From assembly GCF_033568475.1 (NCBI RefSeq), contig NC_133122.1:18346206-18410205 (forward strand): a stretch of 64,000 bases of DNA. The letters are read 5' to 3'. Origin of the DNA: Henckelia pumila (taxonomy: Eukaryota; Streptophyta; Magnoliopsida; Lamiales; Gesneriaceae). Below are positions 1-12,100 of this stretch, in pieces. Positions within the stretch are counted from its first letter, which is position 1. Every line of letters begins with the position of its first letter. Below the pieces are notes generated by a model. It had not been told where the DNA came from and ran no database searches. It saw only the letters and a list, made by a program, of their open reading frames with translations. The position numbers and the translations under genes are program-made.

Positions 1-123
1 CGATGGAGAGCTAAAAATGGTGGTACTCTGGCCTTGGCTGCAAAGCAACTATCATCCATTGAAGTCTTAGATAGTTAAATAACTTAACTTTGATTTTTGT
101 TTGGTTTTATTCTAAATATGCAG

Positions 124-3100
124 AAAGTTCGATCTCTTGAAGTTAAATGTGCTTCTATCGAGCAAAAGGTGAGAGGAAACTTGAATAGTTTTATCTTTTT
201 CTTCTTTTTTTTCTTTTTTTTTTCTCTGGTATCCCCAGTTATTGTTATCAACCGTTGCCAAGACAGTGTGACAAAGGAAAATAGAGAAGTGGGCTTAGCA
301 TGGTAATTGAAAAGAGAAGTGAATAAGCTGAAATTCTGCCTGGAAATTCAAGTTATTATCGTCATCACTGTGTTTTCCTGGTTGTTATCAATATCTAATT
401 GCAGAATTCAGACTTATCGAAGAAGGAAACTGAATGGAAGCAGAGAGAAGCCGATTTGTGCAATCAAGTGCAACAACTCAAAAAGGTACCTATTTGCCTG
501 AGATAGCAAATTTGTTCTCTCTCAAGTCTTACCAATTACCTCTGTTGCCTGAATGTTGCATATCTGGATAGCTGGGAAACTATAATATTACCTTACCTAG
601 ATCTGTAAAGTTATATTCTCTGGAGTACGTTGACATAATGACATTCAAACTGCAAAGTGGGACCCATGATTTTATTAGGAAAGAAAGGTCACAGATGGTT
701 CTTACTTGATTCTCTTCTGATCTACTGTATCATTTGATCAATATAATTTGCTTATTTCAAAGCTTTTTATGCATTAAAAAGATTGGTTTTTGAAATTTTT
801 TGGATGTGATTTAATTTAACTCTTGGTTAATTTATTATCAGAAGCTTTTTATATAACTTATTATTTATACCAATCAAATTTCTTTCCGTAAAAAACATGT
901 CTTCGTCCACAGCTTCATGCCTCAATATCTAACACTTTTTTTTGTCACGAACTTTTTATTCATGTGAGACACTGAATTATTTGGCTGACTTCATTCCTTA
1001 TCTTAGTTCTCCATATTTTATGACTGACTTTATTGCTTAATCTCAAACTTTGCTCTTGGAGAGGACACACGACTTAGAGAATTTACTTACAGAAGTGGAA
1101 AACAGGGCATCACGGCCATCAGCGTCCAATTGGAACTGTCAAGGAGAATCCCCTTTTGGTAATCTTGCATCATATAATTTGATAGTTTATGCCATTTTCT
1201 GCTTTTAGATTTTTGATCCGTGAGGGCAGAATTCCATTCTACTTCCCCTGCAGGACTTAATTTTGGGCGCAAGTTTCCCTTGCAAGGATGTTCAAGTAAA
1301 TTTATAATGGAGGTTTGAACTCGTCGAGAACTCTTTTATTTCTATATTAATATAATATAATATTAATATAATATAAACATACTACTAAACAAACTATATG
1401 TTGAAGGACTTTGTTACTCCAGTAATAAAGTCAAAATTGGTACCCGGTGAACATTTGTATTTGAAATGACGATTTTGCCTGAAGAAGGTTTTTATATTAG
1501 CCTAGATTTTGTTTTCTTTCATTTTTTTCTTCTCCTTTTCTAAGAACTGTTTTAACTTCTACTAATATTTCTGGTGAAGTTCACCTCAGCAATACAATTT
1601 GTTTTTTTTCCCCCATTGGTAATTCGACATTATCTTGCTCGAAGGAAAGTATTGGAAATATTTTTTGATTTGTAGGAATCACATGTGATATTACGGAGAT
1701 TACAATAAATATGGTATTGATGAGTCGAGGCTACTTCTTCCAATCAATTTCTCACAATAATTTCTCACTTATATAATATTATTCTTCTCTTGTTTCTTTA
1801 CTTTTATAGCATTATTAAAATTTGAACATGGTAAAAGAAGGGGTCGACCTGCTTAAAATTTTTCGACAAAATCCATTACATGCTTCCCCTAGTGCATATC
1901 GTTTGTCCTTTTTTATTATCACATGATTGCCATTCCTTGCAATTTACAATTTAAAGTGTTTATGCAATATATTTCATCGCATGGCATCGTTACGATTTGT
2001 TATTCTGGGTCTGTTTCTCATATCTACTGAACATGGCGGTAATCAATCTTCCACAAGCACACGATCATGAATCGCATTCATATCTATATATCGTTTAATG
2101 TTCAGTTTGATGGGGAGTGTTGGAAGGTTATTGTTGATCTGCATTAATCATACTTGATATTATTAAAATTATGAAATTTTTACTTAATATAATATTATTA
2201 CTTGGTTACATTGGTATATTATATAATTTTGTATGTCAAAAGTATGATGGTACTCATAAAATAAAAGAGAAATAAGCTTTCACATTTTGACTTGTGCATA
2301 ATGTTGGCCTTTTGGCCAATCCACACTTCTTTTTTTCTTCTTGTTCCCCCCTTTTTTTGTGTCGGATCTATTATTATTATATTTTTATTATTCAAAATGT
2401 ATTGGATATTAGGTTCCTAATCAAGATTTGTATTTTTGTAGAAAGACCATGAAGTTGTTGGTGCTCGTCTCTTTGACATTAATTCTTCCAGTAAAATATG
2501 TGTAATTGCTCGAAGGCTGTCAGGATTGGGAGGATTGCATGTATTAACAAAAGTAAGGTTCTTTTTTTTTCGGAAATTGACGAAAAACAAAATTTTCATT
2601 GTCTTCTGGAAATTGAATTTCTTCTCTAGAATATATTTTGCTATTTGCAAGTAACTTCGGGTAGTTGAGTCAATAATCGGTCTATAAGACACAGAGCACG
2701 TTGGCCAAAGTATGGACTAAATTTCAAGTTGCCCCTTAACTTTTCAGATGAGCTTATGTGATTATGACATGGAGGACATCCTGCTCCCTTCGGGCACAAA
2801 AGCTGTCAAGGACTTGCAGGTTTCTCCTCATTCTGGACTTGTGCTTTTAGCTTCCTTGGGGAAGAAACTATCCATCCTTAGGTAGAAGCCTCTCCATCAT
2901 CTTTCAACCCAGTAAAACGATTATTGTACTATCCATGTTTCTATTCTGAATGATATTTTCATCTATTTTGATTTGTCTTTTCAGCACAGAAAGCAATAAT
3001 ACCATTCTCACCTATAATTTACCGGTAATAACATTCGCCATTTTGCTTGTTACTTTCAGTTTATTATTAAATTGTTTTTTTTCTCTGTTATAATATTCTG

Positions 3101-4350
3101 CCCGTTGAAATGCTGATTGATTTTGAATCCTCAGACAGCTGCCTGGTCTTGTTCATGGGATGTGTGCAGTCAACATTATGTCTATGCGGGCTTGCAGGTT
3201 CTTAAATTTTTCTGGTGTCTCTATCTGCTACCTTGCTATTTTGCATAATCCAATTCACTTTTTATATCTCACAGAATGGCACCGTGTTGCAATTTGACAT
3301 GCGCCTCACCTCAAGACATGTGGAATCCTTGACTGGATTGACAGGAAACCCAATTCACACAGTACATTCCCTTTCACCTGACCCAAGTCTCAAATTTGGT
3401 GTCAAAAGTGTTCTCACCGCATCTTCACTTGGCTTGTGTCATTGGAACTTTGGTTCATATGAAGAAAGGTATCTTTTTTAAGTGAATTTGTAGGTTGCTA
3501 ACTCGGCGCGTTTCCCTTTTGTTGAACATCTGACGCCCCATTAATTATAGAATTATATTGGAAAATATATCCTTGAGATGCTACTGATTCTTGTGAACAG
3601 ATCAGTTTCTGGATGTACGTAGGTTATAGATTCTGGAGAAGTATTTGATTGTTTGAGATTCTGTTTTAAAGTGTTTGATCCCTCTTACGTAGCGTTTTGC
3701 TTATCATGAAATTTCTAGAGTATTTGTATATCAACACATAATTTGCTCTTTTATTTCTGTAGTCATCTATTACATATGAGATCGAGTTCTTACACTGTAA
3801 TGCCCCAATTGATTGGATTCAATCACAAATTTTATAATTTCCCCCACCTTTCTGTAGGCCATATTTAATTCCTGAATCCAAGGAGCACGGAGTTTGTATA
3901 TCTCTTACTTATTGTTCTGCTACGGACGATGTCGTCGCATCCTTTCGTCCCAGAGTTGAGGTGTCCGGTGACCTTGACATGTCTCAACCAGTACTCACTG
4001 CATCTTCTTCTTTTGCCAACGGACAAGGAGTACGGGGAAGTCATGTCCATTTCAAGAAAACAGGTTCGACCTACCAAAAATTAGGGGTAACTTGTGCCAA
4101 TGTGAGTGATATTCGACTGCCTAAATCTGCAATCATAGATGCGGTCTCTGAGAACCCCATGTTTGCATCTGGGGATGAAGAGACAGGTGAACTCGTGCTG
4201 CAAAATTTACCATCCTTCAATGCTGTCGAACATCTCAAGCCTAGAAAATGTCCTGTTCGTGATATCAGGTTCACCCGTGCCTTAGGTTCAGGTTTTCTTA
4301 GCTGTTTGAGTGAGGATTCGTTGCAGATATTCATTTCCAAACCGTCCTAG
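124..4350 (+). CDS. RFWD3: RFWD3-like E3 ubiquitin ligase, 3' part (coiled coil and WD40 region)
   Basis: The 5' part lies left of the window. Exons joining in phase: 124-168, 405-485, 1062-1158, 1254-1295, 2446-2552 (2442 is another possible acceptor), 2748-2881, 2985-3024, 3135-3197, 3275-3468 and 3858-4350, with TAG at 4348-4350. The first exons encode a charged coiled coil (KVRSLEVKCASIEQK, then KKETEWKQREADL). The rest is a beta-propeller with the RFWD3-type run AAWSCSWD, HYVYAGLQNGTVLQFDMR and a C-terminal repeat near FISKPS. RFWD3 family members carry an N-terminal RING and ubiquitinate replication and repair factors such as RPA and RAD51; the RING is not visible here. A run at 1-63 (RWRAKNGGTLALAAKQLSS) could be an upstream exon ending at a GT, but it does not resemble the family and is not included. 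The exon 2 phase and the 2442/2446 choice are the weak points. Confidence 0.85.
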
Positions 4351-5264
4351 AGGATTATGATAACTTTTGCCGATTTTGTGTTTATGCCTTTGAGATAAAT
4401 GTGCTTCATATGTAGCTATAAACTGGTTCATTTATTTATGGCTTTAGTTTATTTTTCGGATTTTTCAAGATTTTTACCATTTGTGAGCATGAATTTCTTG
4501 GTGGAGTTTGTGCTATTGTTAGAGCAGGACCCTAATACGAAATCTAAATCTCTAAAATTTACATGGATACGGTTCATAAAAATACATGGACGTCATATAA
4601 TGAAATTAAACATGTAATGAATTTTGTTGGATCCTTGTTGTATTAAATATTAATGCAAAAGTTTCGTTTCTTTGTTGCGACTTGCGACATAGTAAGGTTG
4701 GTTTCTTGGACTTGTCATCTTTTTTGAGGAATTTTCTTAGGTTGACGATGATTTCATTTCGTTGATTGTTTGGAATGATTAAAATTTAAGTGAATTTCAT
4801 TTTATTAATGCGAACGTCTCGTTACATTCGCAGAAATTTCTAATTGACAAGACATTTTACGAATGGTTGAGTTATCCCTTATTCCATTCGGTGGCTTGAA
4901 AATTATAATGAGTACTTAGGTGTTCGTGCCGTGTATTTGTATAATTTTTTTTTTAAATAAAAAAAGAAGGTAAACGTAAATAACTTATTTCGTTTGAAAG
5001 ATTTTCGATTTTATCGGTCAAAAAATTTACAATACTAATTAATTTGTAATATCAAATATTTGATGACCAAAAGCATTTATTTTTTTTAAAAAAAACATTC
5101 GTATTCGGTGATATATTCCATAAATTAAACAGAAACCATTGTGCTACTAAATTTTTTATTTATATATTTTTTTTTAACCCTGGAGTCATATCCTTGATGA
5201 GTTCTTGTGTTTTGAAATTGCAATTTTAATGACATAATTTATTTCCATTTAAATATGGGTAATA
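4351..5264. other. Intergenic 3' flank of the RFWD3-like gene
   Basis: AT-rich DNA with no convincing exon, RNA gene or repeat. The first few hundred bases probably contain the 3' UTR of the upstream gene, but no unambiguous polyadenylation signal can be singled out. Confidence 0.5.
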
Positions 5265-5333
5265 ACTAGGGCTGGATCGGATCGAGATCCGTCCTATGAT
5301 CTTCTTACCCAATGATCTCTAAAAAAAAATTAG

Positions 5334-5646
5334 GAGACTTTTTTTCTCCTGATCTTCTACCACATACATTTCGAGACCCGAATATTTTACATTTCGTTCA
5401 GGTTGGAGAGGATATCCGACATATTTAATGTTTTGTTAAAAAAATCCAATTTTTTTTTATTTTTTTTTAAAAAATACTAATTAGAAAATTATATTTCTAA
5501 AGAAAAAATAACTTTTCAAGTTAAAACATATAAATAATAACTTTTCAAGTAGGAGATCAGGAGAAAAAAAGTCTCAAAAATACTAATTAGAAAATTATAT
5601 TTCTAAAGAAAAAATAACTTTTCAAGTTAAAACATATAAATAATAA
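5334..5646. repeat. Local inverted and direct repeats in AT-rich DNA
   Basis: Two 66-bp direct copies lie at 5475-5540 and 5581-5646, beginning TACTAATTAGAAAATTATAT. The spacer between them carries a 22-bp sequence (5554-5575) that is the exact reverse complement of 5334-5355. The arrangement looks like a small rearranged duplication. No coding potential is visible. Confidence 0.7.
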
Positions 5647-7432
5647 AAACTTCAAGGTTTTTTCAAAAAAATAATGTCATATTGTGTATGGTGTAATTAT
5701 TAATAAAATATTAGAGACACAAACGAGAAAATATCATCTCTTATTTCCATATAATTACTAGATGTTTTTTTGTTAAACATATGGGAAAATATAATCTCTT
5801 ATTCTACATATGTTCTAATTAAATAATTATAGATATAAAGTAATTAAATTATTAACTAATTTTTAACAAATACACAAGAATAAAATATAATAGTGATTCT
5901 ATTATTCGATCATTAAAAAAATACACAATTTTGATTTTTTAAAATATTTTTTATTTTTTATGTGAATTAAGTTCACAATTAATTGCTATATAGGCTAAAG
6001 CTCAATAACATTTAGCTCAATATATTATTAAAATCATTAATAAAATATATTATAATATTATTTTGGGACAGGTAGGAAATCTTGTCGGGAAAATTTTTTA
6101 TTCCCCATCTCTCTCTCGATATAAATCGGAATAGAAAAAATCCCAAAACTTCAAATTAAAAAAATGTCGGATCGTAACGTTTTCGGGACGGAATTGAAAT
6201 TTTTCTAGTGTTTGTTTGTTTGTTTGAACTTACCCTATGAAACAATCTATTAACCTATACTCCATATTTATAGATGCCAATTGCCAACTACACACGTCTA
6301 CACCCCCGAACAGTAATTTTTTCTTGCCAACCTAAACATAATTATCTTTCCCTTCACTCCATTTCAACATTGCTCAAATGTTCATTTACACGAAAAGGCC
6401 CTCAATTTACATGTGCAGCAAGCAATTCATTTTTTTTTTTTTGTTTCTTGTTTAGAAATAGAAGTGTCTACATAGGATAATAATATGAATACAAAATCAT
6501 AAGAAAATGAGCGAGGTACATGAAGGTTGAGTTTGGATAAAAAAAATCAGCAACTTAAAAACGTGTTTAAAATAAATTCAGTTTTTAAAAATGTTTTTAT
6601 TAAAAAAGTAGAAACAATTTTGATGTTTTGGATAAATGGTGAAGGTGAACACTATTTTTCTTCTTATTATTAAAAAAGAATTAAACGCAAAACAAAATGC
6701 TAGAAATTCTAGCTTCAATTTTTTTTTCCTCGAAATAGCCTTGTAACCAAGCATGATACACACACACAAATATATATATATACATATATATCTATTATAT
6801 TTACTACTATTATGTAAGAGACCCTAAGTTGATATTTTGGTATGACAAATAAAAATATAAAATAAATATAAAAAACACACACATAATAAACCACTTTCCT
6901 CCACTATCTCAAATATTTTTTTTCATTTAGTTATTTCTCTCATTTTTGCTCCCAAATTTTGTATCTAATATATAGTACATTCATTTTATTTAAAAATTAA
7001 TAATAGTTTATGTTTATTTATCTATTTTCAAATTTTAAATTATTTAAAAAAACTAATGGAATGAAAAATACCTAATATAAGTAATGATGGTTATCATTCT
7101 TGACCCAAAAAAAATATTTTTTTTACTATATATTGATTTAGATTTTTTAAATTAAAATTACGTATAATAAAAAAAAATTTCGTCACACACATAGTGTGTA
7201 CAAATATGCTAATATATAATATGTTTTAAAGAAACCAACTTTTGTTTAAAAAAATGTTTTTTCTCCGTTGGCTTCTACAACCAAATAAGACGCTAGTTGG
7301 CACTTATTTGTCTAAATTTTTTTTTTTTTCCCTTTTTCATTTGTTCCAAAAATATAATCTAAAATTTTTAGATTTAGCAGCAACTTTTCTTACTATTTTT
7401 TATTATTATCATTGTAGTCTTTCTCTGTTTCA
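5647..7432. other. AT-rich intergenic DNA without a gene
   Basis: No gene is supported. 6060-6200 and 5265-5420 both carry degenerate 'gggac/gatcggatc' sequence and may be the ends of one old element. 6757-6790 is a short CA/TA microsatellite. 6510-6600 (GTTTGGATAAAA...) resembles in style the GTTTGGATAAGTACTT repeat at 39785. The ORFs here are short and low in complexity. Confidence 0.4.
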
Positions 7433-7435
7433 GAG

Positions 7436-7982
7436 AATGTTTGGTTAAATTTATTAGAAAGAGCTTATAAGTTTTTAGAATTTAAAATTGTTTTACGAGC
7501 TTATAAGCTGTTAAAACTTATTTTAAAATAAAGTGTTGAAGTATTTGAGTGAACTTATTTAAACAAATTAAATATGTTGATATGTTTGATATTATAAGAT
7601 ATTTTTATTGTCAAAATTATCAAAAAAAGTATAATTCTATGAAAATAATGTTTCGAGTTATAAATATACAAAAATAGTTTTAGAATAAACCTATATTAAA
7701 AAAATAAAACTATTTTAATTTAGAAAAATTTATGTGATTTGGAATTTATTTTTAAAATAATACTTAATATTTAATTGATGGATTATATGATGTAGATTTA
7801 TGAAAATATTCAAGAATATTTTAGATATATAGAATGTTAAAATAATATTTTTTTTAAAAAAACGTAAGGTGAGTTTTATTTTTTTTAAAAATAACTTATA
7901 AGCCGTCAAACAGATTATTTTGACAGCTTATAAGCTGAAATTTTTTTTTTACAAAACAAAATTTAAGAGCTTATAAGCTCCA
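7436..7982. repeat. MITE-like element with GCTTATAAGC repeats
   Basis: About 550 bp of AT-rich DNA bounded by repeated small palindromes of the type GAGCTTATAAGCT (near 7460, 7497, 7925 and 7970). The two ends are roughly inverted copies of each other. This fits an old non-autonomous DNA transposon; the family and target duplication are not clear. Confidence 0.4.
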
Positions 7983-8399
7983 CCACATACCTTCTAAATT
8001 TTAGACAATGTGCTCCAATCATTTGAATAAATTAAATAAAAATAAAATAGGAAGTTTTAAGTTTTACTTTCAATTATTTTCTGGAAGAAGTATTAATTAT
8101 ATATTATATATTATATAAATAAATACGTACGTATGTTTGTCTTTTGAAAAAAAAAATTTCACATTTGATCCAATACAGCATCTATATGGATTCCATGGAT
8201 AAATGGCACTAAAGACGAGACACTGCCTGCGATATATGTGGTGTGCCCAGGCCAATTGGACGATAATATCCCAATGAAATACAACTATGATCTCTCTACT
8301 TTGAGACCAGTCCAAAAATTCCATATTTAAACCCTTTTCGAGCATGAAATTACTCTCAAATTCACATAAGTAATCACCAAAAATCAATCTGTCTAGACA

Positions 8400-9115
8400 A
8401 ACGATTCTCTCAACTTTTTTATTTTTATTTTCAGAAGTTGTTCCGCCGAATTCCGATTTCTTGTTTTCTCCAAGCCTAACGAGAAAGAGAGTCCTTTGTT
8501 AAACTTCTTGAAGGTAACATCTTTCTTGATTTATTAAAAAGATTTTATTTAAATGAGGTTATATGTTGCTTTTATAATTCTCTGTCACTGAAAATTATGG
8601 AATCCCAATTATTTTATACCTCAAAGGGAATGTGGATTTGGTTGTTGACTGCGTATCGCCGTGCTTGTGCGTGTGTGCGTGTTTTCTCAATTGTTTTCTC
8701 GAGGCCGGTTTCGAAATCACGTTGTTAAAGTCTTTCATTTGTAAGTTTGTAACTCCATGTTCTTTATTTGACATAAAGTTTGAATCTTTGATTGAACGTG
8801 TTTATTGTCTTTAGAAATTCACAGGTACCCATTCATTTTTACCTCGAAAGGTAGGTGAGTTTATCGGTTATATCTGGAAGTTTTCATGAGTGCCCGATGA
8901 GAATACGTTTATTTAAGCATTCTAAACTTTTTTTTTTTTTTTTGAGGGAAGCATTCTAAACTTTTATTGAATTTTAATCGGCCCACGATTTGAATATTCA
9001 GCACGTCTAATCGTCTCCGTGTTTTTTCCCTTCTTCTTCCAGTTTCTTGACTTTAAGCGGCTGCGGCTAAAGAACATAGTTTTGTTTGTATTTCTTTTTT
9101 GACAAGCAGTCGAAA
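8400..9115 (+). promoter_or_regulatory. Promoter and leader region of the FAD-synthase-like gene, with a possible leader intron
   Basis: A pyrimidine-rich stretch at 8400-8500 is followed by a good donor (GAAG/GTAACAT, GT at 8514). A pyrimidine tract and CAG at 9107-9109 lie just before the start codon (AAAATGG, ATG at 9116). A non-coding exon of about 100 nt followed by a leader intron of about 595 nt would fit, as in many plant housekeeping genes. A T-rich run occurs at 8931-8943. This is inferred from splice-like signals only. Confidence 0.35.
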
Positions 9116-12100
9116 ATGGAGATCGATGAAGCAATGAGAGGAATCGATGATAGAAGGTTGAAGACAAAGTACAACAACGCCATCTATGTTATCCAAAGAG
9201 CTCTTGCTCTCTACTCGTATACCCAATTTCCTTTTACTTTTAAATTTGGAATCTGTAACGAATTTTCTTGTGTATCACTGTTTCTTACTGGGAAGGAATG
9301 ATTTTTTGGACGTGTGGATGAATGGACTTCAATTTTTATACGTTGAAGTGGGTTTTATGTATCAGTCCTTTGGAGGTTTAGCTGTTAGACATTGGTACTG
9401 ATTTGATGGTGGCTTTGTCAAAACGCTGTGTGATATTGATACGCTTCCAGCAATTATCAGGCGCATTATTTTTATTTAAAAGAAGAACACTGTTTTGAGA
9501 AATCGGATTTTTTGTGTTTGAGGTCATCTCATGTTTGGTATGATAACTGGGAGTGCCCAACTGCTGTTGACTCTATTTTTCATATATATTCAAATGTTTT
9601 TCTATTATATGTGCCTAAAGGAAATAAGCATGCTAAAAATCAAAATTGGTAAAGTGACTCCGTTTTATTCTGTTTAAAGTTCATTTCACTGAAGCATTGT
9701 AACGGTCTGGTTTGTGTCTCCTACGACACAGAATGTAGGAGCACAAAACACGAGTCAATAGTTAGAATATTGTTTTTTAGACTGGAGATAGTGTCGTTTG
9801 TTTAGCTTATCATCGGTGTACCGAATATACAAAGAATCGTCTTGTTCCTTGCGAGCTTGATCAGTTTTGGGAATCACAAGTTCTTGTTAACCGAGTTTGT
9901 TGTAGTGAAACGGTTCAGTTATGAAACAATCATATCTTTATTCACTAGCAAGCCAAGTGAAACTAAAGAATAAAAGGGTCCCAAATGAGAATTTTCTTTA
10001 ATTGGTAGTTTAAAATCATAATTTAATTTTCAAAGAAAGCTAAGCACTAAGGTATTGCATTTAACAGTGTGGAAGAGGTTGCCTTCAGCTTCAATGGAGG
10101 AAAAGATTCTACTGTAAGTTGTTTTACACTCTTGTGCCATTTCTGCCAACCAACTTCTTAAATCTTTTGCTTACTTAATGCTATAAATAAAAACATCATA
10201 TTTATGTTTGCAGGTTTTGTTGCACCTTCTTAGGGCAGGCTACTTTTTGCACAAGGCTGGAAAGAATATGTCCACTGGAGACAGCGGAGATGCTGAAATC
10301 ACATTTCCAATACGGACAATTTATTTTGAAAGCCCGTCCGCTTTTCACGAAATAAACTCATTCACCTATGACACTGCGCTAGCGTATGTGATTATTTCCT
10401 TTTTTTAATATGATCAACGTTATCTTTTCTTCGGCTTTTCTGGTTGATCCTTGTCTCTCCTTCATGTTAATGTCTATGTTACACTCAATTTATCATATGA
10501 ATTACATACTGTTGGATGTAGATTTATTCTTTCAACTAGATTCTGAGGAGAACTAATGATTGATGATTTTGGTTCTACTTTGGCAGTTACAAATTGCAAA
10601 TGGACATAATTCGCCAAGACTTCAAGACTGGTTTGGATGCTCTTTTAAAAGCTAAGCCTGTTAGAGCTATTTTTCTCGGTGTCCGAATTGGTGATCCTAC
10701 TGCGGTAGATACAGAACTTCTTTATTATCAGATTTCAAAACCTAAACACTAACAAGTTAAAAGTACGGGAATAGAGATTACACTTTCTTATTATAATTTC
10801 AGATAGGGCAAGATCAGTTCTCCCCTAGCTCACCTGGATGGCCGTCTTTCATGAGAGTGAATCCCATCTTAGATTGGTCATACAGGTCCGTTTCCTAAAT
10901 TGAAGTTGTATATATGCTTTTGAGATCATTGTGCATCTGTATTTTCTCAACAAGTCACAAGAGTTTTTAAAGTGGTGTTTCTGTCCTATTGAATCGGTGG
11001 TCTTACCTTTCACTATTTATATGACAGAGATGTTTGGGCTTTTCTCTTGGCCTGCAAGGTCCAATACTGCTGCCTGTATGATAAAGGGTAAATTACGCCA
11101 AATCCCTTTCCAGAAGCTCATTATGAAATGTGTGATTCTTGAAATTTTTGCTGTCAAACATTCTCAAAGTTTTACCTGTGTTTCGTTCCGTAATTCTTTG
11201 CTGCTGGTCTGAGATTTAATTTTTAACTTCCCTTATTTTGTGTCATATGGTATTCGATGTCGATATAATTGGTGACATGGTGTATTGTTATGAAATGCTG
11301 CAGCTACACTTCAATTGGTAGCATTCATGACACTGTTCCTAATGCACAGTTGTGCCATGGAAAGTCGAGCAATAGTGAAGAAAGATTCAAACCTGCCTAT
11401 CTGCTCCAGGATGGAAGATTGGAAAGAGCAGGGAGAGTTAAAAAATTTACTTGTCAGCCATTATCTGCTGTTAGCAATGGCTTGAAATGTGAAAATTCAC
11501 ATTGGAAAAGCATGTTCACAGCCTCAGTTATTGCTGTGGGAGATGAAATTCTGTAAGTTATTGTCGATAATATTTTTTTCATTTTTCAAAACCACATATT
11601 ATGATATTTGTGATCCCCTTTTTGTGGTCCAGAAGGTCGTCATTAGGTAGGTTTTATAATATTTGTCGAAAGTCAAGTAGGCTGAACCCACACTTGCTTT
11701 CTCCTACTTGTCTGCACATTGCTCATGCTCTCCCACTGCTACCATTTGATGATAATTTATGCTCAATGAGTCAATGAAATCAGAAATATGTTCTGTTCTT
11801 TAAATTTATTTCCCCCTTCCAACACGACGCTTATTTTTTTAAGAACCCCAGCGTCACGTTGGATACTATTAATTGCGTTCAGTTGTTGAACAAAGTATTG
11901 ATTGGCAACCTTCTTTCTGGCCATTTTAAAGGAACAAATATAAAAAACCAGTGCTACACTATCGTCTTTCGTCTCTCTGCTTACGAGTCTCCTTGGAGAT
12001 TCTTTTTGCTTCATGATTGGACTCTTATGATACATGTGTGACTGGTAAAACTTAAGTCTTTTGGTGTAGTGGTCCTTTTGATGTGAGAAATTTTGATTTA

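Noticed and set aside
1-63. Possible exon RWRAKNGGTLALAAKQLSS before the RFWD3-like exons
   Set aside because: It ends at a GT in phase but does not resemble RFWD3 sequence, and the true upstream exon cannot be seen; not used in the gene model.
8097-8387. 96-codon minus-strand ORF upstream of the FAD-synthase gene
   Set aside because: Low-complexity, no recognisable domain, and it lies in a promoter-like AT-rich region.
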